A stretch of 64,000 bases of DNA from Pseudomonas sp. B21-048 (GCF_024748615.1 NZ_CP087168.1:3472001-3536000); one strand, 5' to 3'. Shown: positions 26,801 through 34,002, counted from the first letter of the stretch. Translations and numbers: made by a program. Notes: a model not told the origin generated them from the letters alone.

Positions 26801-28424
26801 GATTGTCTATCGATACCGGAAGCACGGCAGGTGAACCTGTCGACGCGACAAAAGGAGGGGCGGTGGATGGCACTGTCTCCGAGACTGGAGTTGGCAGCGA
26901 ATTGCCGCTAGTCCACTTCCCCCCCTCGTAGACTGCGTACTGAAACTCCGAGGAGTTGGGCGTATAGGATAAATAGAAAAGCCAGGGCTGGGGTGCTGCA
27001 AAGCCCGGCAGATCAACCGCAAGCAGGAATGCACCAAAGACCCCGGTATTTTGATATTGAACCCATTCGTCCTCGGGTGGGAAGGGCGTTGCCTGCGAGA
27101 TTGGGCACGCGTCTTCGCCCAAGGATGAAACAAACGCCGCAGTGATAGTGTCGCCCGGGGAACTGCTCCCTGGGGAATTCACAGTGCTGAAATAAATGTT
27201 CGGGACGGCCGTCAGGGTGTTGTTGAACGACTCGGGCGGAAATACGGCAAGAGTCGTTCCGTACCTTCCATCGAGGGTACTGACACTTGGCAGCGGCACG
27301 GGGGACGTCCAAGTGTTGCCGTCGAACGTGGTATACGAAATGTCCCAGTTACCCGCGTCATTCCGCATTTCGAAAAAAAGATAAACGAGTGGATCGGTAG
27401 CATTGGATGGTGTTTGGACAATGGCGTTAGTCGTGTACACACCTAGCGGCACATTGGGGACCGTCACAGGTGCACTAAATCCCCCTGTTTGGTCGGGGTA
27501 GACTATGTAACTTGATTGTGAGTAGCCACTCTCCGTGGAAGCCCAACTAGCCGTATAGAAGATATAGATCTGCTCTGAGCTGGCCCCAGGTGCCGCATAC
27601 ACAATGGGTGATAATGCTACGGATATTTCGCCTACAGCGGCACCTAAGCCTTCGGGGGCGATATCAACCCATGTCTGGCCGTCTACCGTGGCTACGCAGC
27701 CGATGTCCGAGGAGTATTGCACGCCGCTGCCAGCCTTGGGATAGAACACAAAAAGCTGTTCTGTTTGCGCGTCGGGCGGCGTGAATACGACCGGATAGGC
27801 TCCGCATGTTCCTCCACCCGTGCTGACCTCAAGCCCTGTGTAGGCGCCCGCATCGGCCATGAGAGTGGTATTGACATCGGGCAACAATGTGAGCTGCGAC
27901 CATGCAGTGCCATCAAACGTGGTGTACCAGATCTGTCCGGTTTGCCCAACGTTACCCGGTGCACCGCCATAGAAAGCGTACACTTTGCCGCCGAACATGA
28001 CCGCCGAGATAGCGGTAGGGGCGACACTGGGACCTTGCACAGGGGGGGGTGGCGGAGACGGTGTCATTTCGCAGAGCTGATCCGCTCCGACGGTGCCGTA
28101 TATCCTCGCGGTATAGTAGGGATAACCGCCCGTTCCGCCCGTCGATGTGTACAGTGCTTGCCCCTGATAGAAGCTGTACATTGTGCTCCCGTCCACTACA
28201 ACGGATGGCAATGAATAGACATTGCCAACATTGGGCACACTCGCATATGGCGACCAATACATCGTAGTGTTCAGCTGATTAACACCTCCAGCGATAGCAT
28301 CACTAACCACATTGCCGAAAAAATCCGACGCCATGTCGGACCACCCTTTCTCCCCTGTCCCTATAGCGATGCCATAGTTAACGGCCTCCAGGGTGTCTTT
28401 GACTGCTTTGTAGATGATAGGCAT
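23847..28424 (-). CDS. Giant beta-propeller-like repeat protein (1525 aa)
   Basis: Start chosen at ATG 28424, five bases after GAGGAA, giving MPIIYKAVKDTLEAVNYG. After about 60 residues the protein consists of roughly twenty imperfect units of 45-75 residues, each with the pattern SPSAVVFN-x-LYVFYQG-x(n)-LWYS-x(n)-DG-x-x-W(S/T)-P. Such four-stranded units form blades of lectin- or sialidase-like beta-propellers; twenty or more would make two to four propellers. The DG-x-x-W part recalls an Asp-box. No signal peptide, membrane span or catalytic motif was seen. It lies in tandem with a DUF1906 hydrolase-like gene. Its GC content and codon use (many A/T-ending codons) are lower than the flanking chromosome, suggesting acquisition. 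A carbohydrate-binding or surface-adhesive role is inference. Confidence 0.75.
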   Translation of the reverse strand: MPIIYKAVKDTLEAVNYGIAIGTGEKGWSDMASDFFGNVVSDAIAGGVNQLNTTMYWSPYASVPNVGNVYSLPSVVVDGSTMYSFYQGQALYTSTGGTGGYPYYTARIYGTVGADQLCEMTPSPPPPPVQGPSVAPTAISAVMFGGKVYAFYGGAPGNVGQTGQIWYTTFDGTAWSQLTLLPDVNTTLMADAGAYTGLEVSTGGGTCGAYPVVFTPPDAQTEQLFVFYPKAGSGVQYSSDIGCVATVDGQTWVDIAPEGLGAAVGEISVALSPIVYAAPGASSEQIYIFYTASWASTESGYSQSSYIVYPDQTGGFSAPVTVPNVPLGVYTTNAIVQTPSNATDPLVYLFFEMRNDAGNWDISYTTFDGNTWTSPVPLPSVSTLDGRYGTTLAVFPPESFNNTLTAVPNIYFSTVNSPGSSSPGDTITAAFVSSLGEDACPISQATPFPPEDEWVQYQNTGVFGAFLLAVDLPGFAAPQPWLFYLSYTPNSSEFQYAVYEGGKWTSGNSLPTPVSETVPSTAPPFVASTGSPAVLPVSIDNPGIPSGAIVAFNSSQGMFASGGGPVGWNFPSEPTPIPGVIASGSPSMAFYDSQVFLFYQDFESSGLYCTKCADPMPAGSMEWSEPFVLSDALLSGSPSAVVFNSDLYVFYQGGGDCGTLWYSCLSGSNGTWSGPTQVIPGGLMSSSVIMSGSPSACVVTDSSGNSQLFVVYAGADTGSGMPLMYCTLGADGTTWTQAAVSGIFVTDSPSAYAVSDTGKLNVFFQLASNPGELLYCVYDSDHSLWSPMGTTTVTTLDGWVSAMMYLDDNNDAWLYLYHNNSGANVGQIGYCVSSVMSTAQGSLFEGAVTIYNTDGTPEYYPAMIGAPSATIANGNICLFYNGTSLEDTGYVGGTLSYMQIPLPSSDSEDPGLGYHSATAVVVGYDDMTQIGGYVTVANSPAAATLQGVPYVFYNTGSNEVAYSAFTDPASVSVQTLPGSLASNCSPAAVVCNDALYVFWVGAGNNNQGSLQCQYTIDGASWAALDLSPCPMVNTLGVIASVCNGQIYLFYSQNDLNYYTIFPQVTSPTAETVTLSPATPISRMNCSTGPSVAIFNNDLWCFSQGVQVPGFTEKNGWQINATGSPFYCHTPDSKCWTWNTGITPSGEGATILPNAVPMATAFSSSATGNLLYVFWPDSTNQIRYVTTDGTYYAPSSSAYGLEWSGLQTISGATTMSNVSVASMPPLDSAGDPDQLYVFWQGNDSAGVLYYSMMGSSGWSAPSQIIPAGCSIPFMTQSPSVVSYAPEGATAQAYVFYQKNGSSGSQSDRPNTYLEYCVYSGGEWSQSQVPVSYTTPSTTTTGLQVSQTTFHGIDSATPPQAIVFNGELYVFYIQQTTEWSENNHEWVNLRPVSYSKYDGASWSSPVNIFSTAPCNSNSMPIVWPQVAQFVYPVVSDGILYVYYMNVGGPNETSVPPGGIYYISTANGNSWSSPAATTNVLYVPGGSTTLSTGTEINDTLAAVNGALQFIGLPTTSDIRNDIAKGMFF

Positions 28425-28796
28425 AACGTTCCTCGACCTGTTCTGGAGAATGACTGCCATCGGTTAAAAATGCGGGTCAGGTGTGAATTCAGGTCATGTG
28501 CCTGGACAAAACGCATACATCGTGTTGTCACAGGCCGACCGTCAGCGGGCTGTTCATGATTTGATGGGCACGAACGCCTGCCAAACGGGTTTTCAAATGA
28601 GCTGCCCGATCGCATTTCCTATTTTTTTACCGATCCAAATGCACAGTCCTTGTCCGTAGGGGCCAGATAAGCGTCCATAGTGGCGCTCATAAAGTTCCCC
28701 TTGAAGATGATGGATGTATCTAATTGAGGGCACATCCGTGATGAATGGACGGCGTTGCGTCCATGTAGAGTCAAACTTATCGATGAAACTCAGCTC
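28425..28796. other. Spacer between DUF1906 and repeat-protein genes
   Basis: About 370 bases separate two same-strand genes. Apart from the 23-codon frame at 28619-28690 nothing coding is recognised. It probably contains the promoter of the repeat-protein gene. Confidence 0.35.
28619..28690 (-). CDS. Possible 23-aa peptide upstream of the repeat protein
   Basis: A minus-strand frame (starting MSATMDAYLAPTDKDC, ending SVKK) has a good AAGGGGAAC ribosome-binding site before its ATG and lies between the DUF1906 and repeat-protein genes in the same orientation. Its composition is that of a soluble peptide with one cysteine. It could be a real small peptide, a leader, or the surviving start of a deleted gene. 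Confidence 0.3.
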   Translation of the reverse strand: MSATMDAYLAPTDKDCAFGSVKK

Positions 28797-29459
28797 TCAC
28801 ACTGCGCTGCTCTGCGTCAACCACAGTGCCTGTCCACCCAACAGATCCGTTTGCGTCATGTCATCATCGATACCGATGCCATTCACGGGATTTTGAACAA
28901 GGGTTTGAACCATCTGATACCCCCGCACAGCAACTGTCGGCACCTCGCTGCAGGACTGCCAATAGTGTTCAAAAGGCAAATCGTAGAGCTGTTGCCCGCT
29001 CAACACAGCATTAGCGCCGACATACAGCCCCGGCACATAGCCAGCAGCCGATACTGCGTTGTACCAGGCCGTGCAGTAATTAATGACGTTCTGTGCAGTT
29101 ACGCTGGCCGCCACCCCCTCAAGGTCGCACCACACGTTCAAGCCCGGTGGCAGGCCGATGGTATCGGCGTTAGTCACAGCGTTGTTGCCGTGAGTCTGCC
29201 CGACGCTCTGGGACGGAGACCAGCCAGGGGCGTCGACGTGCTGAACGACCATCAAGGCGAGTCCTGATGCCAGAATGTCATTGGCCTCGCTCGATGACAG
29301 ATCCCCTGCACCCTGGCTGTCACCGAGAGATAGATAGCGGATGCAGAATGTGTAGCCCTGCGCCGCGAATTGCTGAGCTGTGGCGGATGAAATCACCGTA
29401 TCAGCGTCAAATCCGCGGGAGTTGGCTGGAGCGCTTTGGATATTTCCGGAAAGTGACAT
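28797..29459 (-). CDS. DUF1906 (Rv2525c-like) glycoside-hydrolase-like protein (220 aa)
   Basis: A TIM-barrel-type domain of the DUF1906 family: N-terminal SRGFDADTVISSATAQQFAA, FCIRYLSLGD (the strand after the first helix), GLALMVVQHVDAPGW, the acidic NVWCDLEGVA that corresponds to the catalytic-site Asp/Glu of related GH25 muramidases, and GYVPGLYVGAN. There is no signal peptide. Members are thought to act on cell-wall or other glycans but few are characterised. ATG 29459 follows GAGGAA. Tandem with the giant propeller-like protein, which could supply carbohydrate binding. Confidence 0.82.
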   Translation of the reverse strand: MSLSGNIQSAPANSRGFDADTVISSATAQQFAAQGYTFCIRYLSLGDSQGAGDLSSSEANDILASGLALMVVQHVDAPGWSPSQSVGQTHGNNAVTNADTIGLPPGLNVWCDLEGVAASVTAQNVINYCTAWYNAVSAAGYVPGLYVGANAVLSGQQLYDLPFEHYWQSCSEVPTVAVRGYQMVQTLVQNPVNGIGIDDDMTQTDLLGGQALWLTQSSAV

Positions 29460-29999
29460 CGTGTATTTCCTCTTCCTTAAGGTAATTGAAAGTCGCTATT
29501 TCTTTGTGCTGTTGGAATGCCCCCAATCACTATCGCTGAGCCCTCCAGGCCCGACGGCGTGAACAGTGCAAGCCGCCGCCGAGAGGGTTTCCTTCCTTCG
29601 GTAGGCGGGCTTATCCGGGACATTCGGCGCGTTCATCTGGTTCATCAAAAGGCTAGGAAACGAGAGCCGCGAGTTTCAGAGGCTCAGGAAATCTCCTTCA
29701 GAATTCCCCTGCGAGATCAAACGCTAAGCAAGGCTAGTACAGCCCGAAAAAGTCGCTTATAACATTACGAAATTAAAATGCACGAGACCTCTATTCGGCG
29801 CCGTGATGAGCACCCCGACATAAGTCCAGACCTCACCCTGATTAAGTTAAGTTTGATGGTGTTGATTTGTTAAAAGGCAGTGGCACCCACCACTGCACTA
29901 GGCTATATCAGGTTACTGCGCGTATATGCCTTCAATCCGGATCGCAGTTTTGTCCGGGATATTGGGCAACCCCCGGATCAACCAAAGGGAAGCACGCAG
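29460..29999. other. Intergenic region, nothing recognised
   Basis: About 540 bases between divergent genes. The portion 29745-29890 is AT-rich and likely holds the promoter of the broken hydrolase gene; 29990-29999 supplies its ribosome-binding site. No repeat, RNA or convincing reading frame was found. Confidence 0.4.
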
Positions 30000-30340
30000 A
30001 TGGACCGTATCACAGCGAAAGATTTTGCCCCTGAACTGCTCGAACTCTACGACTACTACGCCCACGGCAAAATCAACCGGCGAGAGTTTCTTGATCGTGC
30101 GGCGCTGTTCACCTTGGGCGGCTTGACAGCCACAGCCCTCCTCGCCGCCCTGAGCCCGAATTATGCGCTGGCCGAACAGGTGCAATTTACCGACCCGGAC
30201 ATCACCGCCGAGTACATCACTTACCCTCACCCAAGGGTCACGGGCAGGTTCGTAACGACTCCACGCCTCGATACGATGATGCCGCCGCCAGGCTTGCCTG
30301 GGACGGGACACTGGCCTGGTTTCGGCGTTACCTGATTTAA
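30000..30340 (+). pseudogene. Dienelactone hydrolase family gene with large internal deletion
   Basis: The first about 78 codons encode the intact N-terminus of a Tat-exported dienelactone hydrolase-like protein: FAPELLELYDYYAHGKINRR, the hydrophobic Tat-type core and TDPDITAEYITYP. The following bases, in another reading frame, encode the family's extreme C-terminus (TPRYDDAAARLAWDGTLAWF then RRYLI, stop at 30338). The central region of roughly 190 residues, with the catalytic Cys/Ser-Asp-His, is missing and the frames no longer match. The gene is therefore inactivated by an internal deletion. It sits between the minus-strand island genes and the plus-strand DUF1843 cluster. Confidence 0.85.
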
Positions 30341-30410
30341 ATGTGTGAATAATGGCGATAACGAACTTAACGCTTATGAAGAAGTCACTTAACCTATCTT
30401 TCTTCATCGC

Positions 30411-30424
30411 CAATCTTAAGATTG
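30411..30424. promoter_or_regulatory. Perfect 14-bp palindrome upstream of the DUF1843 cluster
   Basis: CAATCTTAAGATTG reads identically on both strands and lies in an AT-rich tract 148 bases before the first DUF1843 gene. It could be an operator for a dimeric regulator. No regulator gene is adjacent, so this is only a structural observation. Confidence 0.35.
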
Positions 30425-30571
30425 AAACCTGCGCCTTCTAACCAATCGCGATTAATAAAATAATATTAAAAATTACTCTTCCATTGCCCATTGCATATTT
30501 ATCCGCGCCTGCTTAACTGCAAAAACTGCTGATGACAGCAGTGCCCGCAAAACACCACGGAAGGAATCGTT

Positions 30572-30760
30572 ATGAGCAGTTCAACTCGCCATAGCATGCC
30601 CCCCTATGGGGTGGCCATCCAAAGCGCGATCAAGACCGGCGACCTGCCGCAAATGAAGACGCTGTTGAAACAACGCGATGCATCCACACCTGAAAACAAA
30701 GAGCTAAGTACCGCTTACGAGCAATTGGCTAAGGAAGTCGCACGCCTGGAAAAGCATTAA
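30572..30760 (+). CDS. DUF1843 GDL-motif peptide (62 aa)
   Basis: A small protein that consists almost only of a DUF1843 unit: MPPYGVAIQSAIKTGDLPQM followed by KTLLKQ and a helical end (AKEVARLEKH). The Thr-Gly-Asp-Leu turn is the motif shared with the C-terminal domains of the next two proteins. AAGGAA lies seven bases before the ATG. Radical SAM maturases associated with GDL-motif peptides are a named group, and one is encoded 1.6 kb downstream, so this peptide is a candidate substrate. Modification has not been seen. Confidence 0.8.
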   Translation: MSSSTRHSMPPYGVAIQSAIKTGDLPQMKTLLKQRDASTPENKELSTAYEQLAKEVARLEKH

Positions 30761-30801
30761 CAGCTATTTCCGCTCCCCTTATTGCAATGGAGGCAATAAC
30801 C

Positions 30802-31446
30802 ATGTCTGGTTCTAATCAGCAATCTGTCGGTTTGTTCCCACTCGCCTACCGAATTGGTACTTCGATGCCGGGTGCACAAACTCTGGCACTCAATATTCTA
30901 GTCTTTACCCCTGATGAGACTGTCAACGGCACCGCTGCAATCACTCAGGCGACCAACCCGCCGCTGGATGTGCACTCCGATGTCTGGGGCGAATACACCT
31001 ACCTGACGGTCATGTCACCCGGCGTCAGCAAAATCCTGATCACCGCACAAGGCAATCACGGCGGCCCGGGCTCGAATTCCATCGTGAATTTCAAGTTGCA
31101 ACTGGTGGTGGGCACCGACTGGAAAGAAGGTATCGCCAACTATTCGTACTTGAATGGTCAGCAGTGGGTCGAGGTCAACAATGCTCCCGCCCATCTCATT
31201 GAGGCGGTGCCGTCCCACGTTTCCTTGCCGCCGTTGGAACCCGGCCCGGTGATTCCGCCGGAGTCGTCTTATCCGCCAATCATGCCGCTGTATGCCGCAC
31301 CGATTCAAAGTGCAATGGCCAGCGGTGACCTGGCCCAGATGAAAAACCTGTCGCGCCTGGCCCAGCAGCAACTGGATCAGCAACCCCAACTGCAGACGGC
31401 GCTTGAAACGGCCAAGGAAGAAATCAGCCGGCAGGAACGCCGCTGA
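30802..31446 (+). CDS. DUF1842-DUF1843 two-domain protein (214 aa)
   Basis: ATG 30802 is chosen because GGAGG sits about ten bases upstream. Residues about 5-120 form a beta-rich DUF1842 domain (FPLAYRIGTSMPGAQTLALN, DVWGEYTYLTVM). A proline-rich linker (about 140-165, PPLEPGPVIPPESSYPP) leads to a C-terminal DUF1843 unit with AAPIQSAMASGDLAQMK. It lies about 40 bp after the 62-aa peptide gene and about 50 bp before its paralogue. No signal peptide. It is a likely partner or substrate of the radical SAM protein; the actual role is unknown. Confidence 0.82.
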   Translation: MSGSNQQSVGLFPLAYRIGTSMPGAQTLALNILVFTPDETVNGTAAITQATNPPLDVHSDVWGEYTYLTVMSPGVSKILITAQGNHGGPGSNSIVNFKLQLVVGTDWKEGIANYSYLNGQQWVEVNNAPAHLIEAVPSHVSLPPLEPGPVIPPESSYPPIMPLYAAPIQSAMASGDLAQMKNLSRLAQQQLDQQPQLQTALETAKEEISRQERR

Positions 31447-31500
31447 CTCGACCACGAAATATGCCCGACTTGTCTTGAATACAAATAAGGGAGTAGCACC

Positions 31501-32082
31501 ATGTCAATCGGACTTTTTCATACCCGCCTCAATGTCAGTAATCACCTGCTCGGCGCACCGGTTTTAACCCTGGATCTGCTGGTCGACACCGTAAAGAAAA
31601 AAGTCAGCGGGATTGCCAGTATTTCCCAAAGCACCTACCCGCCCCTGAACTTCCGTGCCCGTGTATGGGGTGAATACTCCGAGGCCAAACTTGTGCCGAC
31701 GACGGAGAACCACATCATCCTCACCTTGGCCGGCAGCCCGAGCGGCCCTCTCAGCCAGATCGCCCAGACCTTCGGTCTGAAGGGCATTTTAGGCGGCGAT
31801 TGGGCGAGCGGTTATGCCGACTACAAGTACGAGAATCAGGGTCAATGGCATTACGTGAAACACGCAGCGGTCAGCCAGGCTCCCGTTATTGTGCGCCCAG
31901 AGCATCCGCATCATGCGGTGCCGCTCTACGCCGTCGCGGTCCAACAAGCGCAAACCAGCGGTGACCTGGCACAACTGAAAGCCGTGGTCAGCCAGGGTGA
32001 ACAGCAACTGGCCCACAGCGGTGCATTGCGTAATGCACTGGATCAGTTGAACGTTGAAATCGCCCGGCTGGAGGCCCGCTAA
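31501..32082 (+). CDS. DUF1842-DUF1843 two-domain protein, paralogue (193 aa)
   Basis: The same architecture as its upstream neighbour: DUF1842-like N-terminal part (MSIGLFHTRLNVSNHLLGAP, RARVWGEYSEAKLV), a short linker rich in His and Pro (VRPEHPHHAVPLYA) and a DUF1843 end with VAVQQAQTSGDLAQLKAVV. AAGGGAG precedes the ATG. The N-terminal domains of the two proteins are only distantly similar, whereas the GDL unit is well kept, which suggests that the GDL segment is the functional handle. A REP pair separates it from the maturase gene. Confidence 0.82.
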   Translation: MSIGLFHTRLNVSNHLLGAPVLTLDLLVDTVKKKVSGIASISQSTYPPLNFRARVWGEYSEAKLVPTTENHIILTLAGSPSGPLSQIAQTFGLKGILGGDWASGYADYKYENQGQWHYVKHAAVSQAPVIVRPEHPHHAVPLYAVAVQQAQTSGDLAQLKAVVSQGEQQLAHSGALRNALDQLNVEIARLEAR

Positions 32083-32118
32083 CCCGTCGGCCAATGCCAG
32101 TCAGGCAAACACAATCCA

Positions 32119-32223
32119 TGTGGGAGCGGCGGTGCGACGATTCGACTTGCTCGCGAAGGCGGCAGCACAGTCAAAATTAATGTCGCCTGACACACCGCTT
32201 TCGCGAGCAAGCCCGCTCCCACA
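32119..32223. repeat. REP doublet
   Basis: Two inverted REP units: TGTGGGAGCGGCGGTGCGAC at the left and the complement ending GCAAGCCCGCTCCCACA at the right, with TCGCGAA/TTCGCGA inner arms. It separates the DUF1842/1843 genes from the radical SAM gene and may reduce read-through or stabilise the upstream message. Confidence 0.8.
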
Positions 32224-32357
32224 GGGTTCCGCGCTTAACTGACTGGCCCGGCTCATTTCAATAACAAAAGGTAAATCCGGTCGCGCCACTGACACAGGGA
32301 AGGCGCGAACACTTCGATGGATTCGTGCCGCGCACGCGTTGTGCGCAAGGATTTTCC

Positions 32358-33821
32358 ATGTCAGACAGTCGCCCTGCCCGCTACCTCAGTGAAACCGACC
32401 TCAAACGCTACGTGCCAGTGCATGTGGTCTGGGAAATCACCCTGGCCTGCGATCTCAAATGCCTGCACTGCGGCTCACGCGCCGGCCATCGACGCCCCGA
32501 TGAATTGAACACCCGGGAATGCCTGGACGTCATCGATTCCCTGGCCGCCCTCGGTACCCGCGAGATCACGCTCATTGGTGGTGAAGCCTATTTACGCAAG
32601 GACTGGACGCAACTGATCCAGGCCATCCACGATCACGGCATGTATTGCGCCATACAAACCGGTGGACGCAACCTGACACCGGCGAAAATGCAGGCAGCGG
32701 TAGATGCCGGGCTCAATGGCGTCGGTGTTTCACTGGATGGATTGGCCCCGCTGCATGACGCGGTGCGCAATGTTCCGGGCTCCTTCGACAAGGCGGTAGA
32801 CACCTTGCGACGGGCCAAACAGTCCGGACTTGCGGTGAGCGTCAACACCCAGATCGGCGCGGCCACGTTGCCCGATCTGCCCGAGTTGATGGACCTGATC
32901 ATCGGCCTCGGCGCCACTCACTGGCAGATCCAGCTGACGGTCGCGATGGGCAATGCCGTCGATCACCCGGAGCTGTTACTGCAGCCTTATCAACTGCTGG
33001 AAGTGATGCCGTTGCTGGCGCGTCTGTATCGCGAAGGTGTCGACCGCGGCCTGCTGATGAACGTGGGCAACAACATTGGTTACTACGGCCCTTATGAACA
33101 CATGTGGCGTGGTTTCGGCGACGAGCGCGTGCATTGGAGCGGCTGCGCCGCCGGCCAGACCGTGCTGGCGCTGGAAGCCGACGGCACCGTCAAGGGTTGC
33201 CCGTCATTGGCAACGGTGGGGTTTTCGGGCGGCAACGTACGGACCATGAGCCTGCACGATATCTGGCACTACAGCGAAGGTATGCACTTTGGCCGACTGC
33301 GCGGCGTCGAAGACCTGTGGGGTTACTGCCGAAGCTGTTACTACAACGACGTCTGCCGTGGCGGCTGCACCTGGACGTCACACTCCCTGCTCGGCAAACC
33401 CGGCAACAACCCCTACTGCCATTACCGCGCGCTGGACCTGCAAAAACGCGGGTTGCGCGAGCGCATCGTCAAACTCGAAGACGCGGCAAAGACCTCCTTC
33501 GCCGTCGGACGTTTTGACCTGATCACCGAACGCATCGACACCGGCGAGAAGGTCAATAGCGTCAGCGACAGCGGCCAGCTGATCAAACTGGCCTGGGCAA
33601 ACCAGGGCCAGAAATCGCCGGACGAAGGACGTATTCCACCGCAGCTGGCGCTGTGTCGCGGTTGCTTGCAGTACATCCATGCACACGAAGTGACCTGCCC
33701 TCACTGCGACGCCGATGTCGCCGCCGCTGAAGCCGTGCACCAGACAGACCGTGCCCGGCAACAAGCGATTATCAACACCCTGACCGGCCTGCTGGGGATG
33801 CCGCAAAATACCTTGATGTGA
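32358..33821 (+). CDS. GDL-motif peptide-associated radical SAM/SPASM maturase (487 aa)
   Basis: ATG 32358 follows AAGGA with seven-base spacing. The radical SAM cluster motif C-x3-C-x2-C is C31-C35-C38 (ITLACDLKCLHCGS), followed by a TIM-barrel (LIGGEAYLRKDW, GVGVSLDGLAPLHD). A SPASM domain (about 265-370) has the expected cysteines in WSGCAAGQ, VKGCPS and YCRSCYYNDVCRGGCTW, holding auxiliary Fe-S clusters. Near the end is an extra CxxC...CxxC zinc-ribbon-like pair (LCRGCLQYIHAHEVTCPHC). SPASM enzymes usually modify ribosomal peptides. I recall a named family linked to GDL-motif (DUF1843) peptides, which fits the three genes upstream. The chemistry is unknown. Confidence 0.88.
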   Translation: MSDSRPARYLSETDLKRYVPVHVVWEITLACDLKCLHCGSRAGHRRPDELNTRECLDVIDSLAALGTREITLIGGEAYLRKDWTQLIQAIHDHGMYCAIQTGGRNLTPAKMQAAVDAGLNGVGVSLDGLAPLHDAVRNVPGSFDKAVDTLRRAKQSGLAVSVNTQIGAATLPDLPELMDLIIGLGATHWQIQLTVAMGNAVDHPELLLQPYQLLEVMPLLARLYREGVDRGLLMNVGNNIGYYGPYEHMWRGFGDERVHWSGCAAGQTVLALEADGTVKGCPSLATVGFSGGNVRTMSLHDIWHYSEGMHFGRLRGVEDLWGYCRSCYYNDVCRGGCTWTSHSLLGKPGNNPYCHYRALDLQKRGLRERIVKLEDAAKTSFAVGRFDLITERIDTGEKVNSVSDSGQLIKLAWANQGQKSPDEGRIPPQLALCRGCLQYIHAHEVTCPHCDADVAAAEAVHQTDRARQQAIINTLTGLLGMPQNTLM

Positions 33822-33841
33822 CCTTTGTCACGCACCAAAAA

Positions 33842-33864
33842 AACGCCATTCTGGGAATGGCGTT
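33842..33864. terminator. Bidirectional intrinsic terminator
   Basis: A ten-base stem AACGCCATTC/GAATGGCGTT with a three-base loop follows the maturase stop. On the plus strand TTTTG follows; on the minus strand a run of seven T follows, so it can end transcripts from both the maturase and the convergent LysR gene. Confidence 0.85.
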
Positions 33865-33915
33865 TTGTGCATTGGCGAATCGAAGACAGAGACATTCGGT
33901 GCGTATCAGATCGCC

Positions 33916-33986
33916 AAGATCGCAGCCTTCGGCAGCTCCTACAGTATTTGCGTACACCTGTAGGAGCTGCCGAAGGCTGCGATCTT
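33916..33986. repeat. Complete CTGCCGAAGGCTGCGATC inverted repeat
   Basis: Two perfect 29-base inverted arms (33916-33944 and 33958-33986; core GGAGCTGCCGAAGGCTGCGA) with a 13-base loop. This is the best copy of an element that also occurs, broken or as half copies, at 14219, 11195, 42150 and 60893. It lies just downstream of the minus-strand LysR gene. Confidence 0.85.
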
Positions 33987-34002
33987 TTGGGGCAGGCAAC
34001 GC

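Noticed and set aside
23847-28424. CRISPR array or tandem DNA repeat
   Set aside because: The repetition is at the protein level only; DNA units are too diverged and irregular, and no CRISPR-like spacers or direct repeats occur anywhere in the window.
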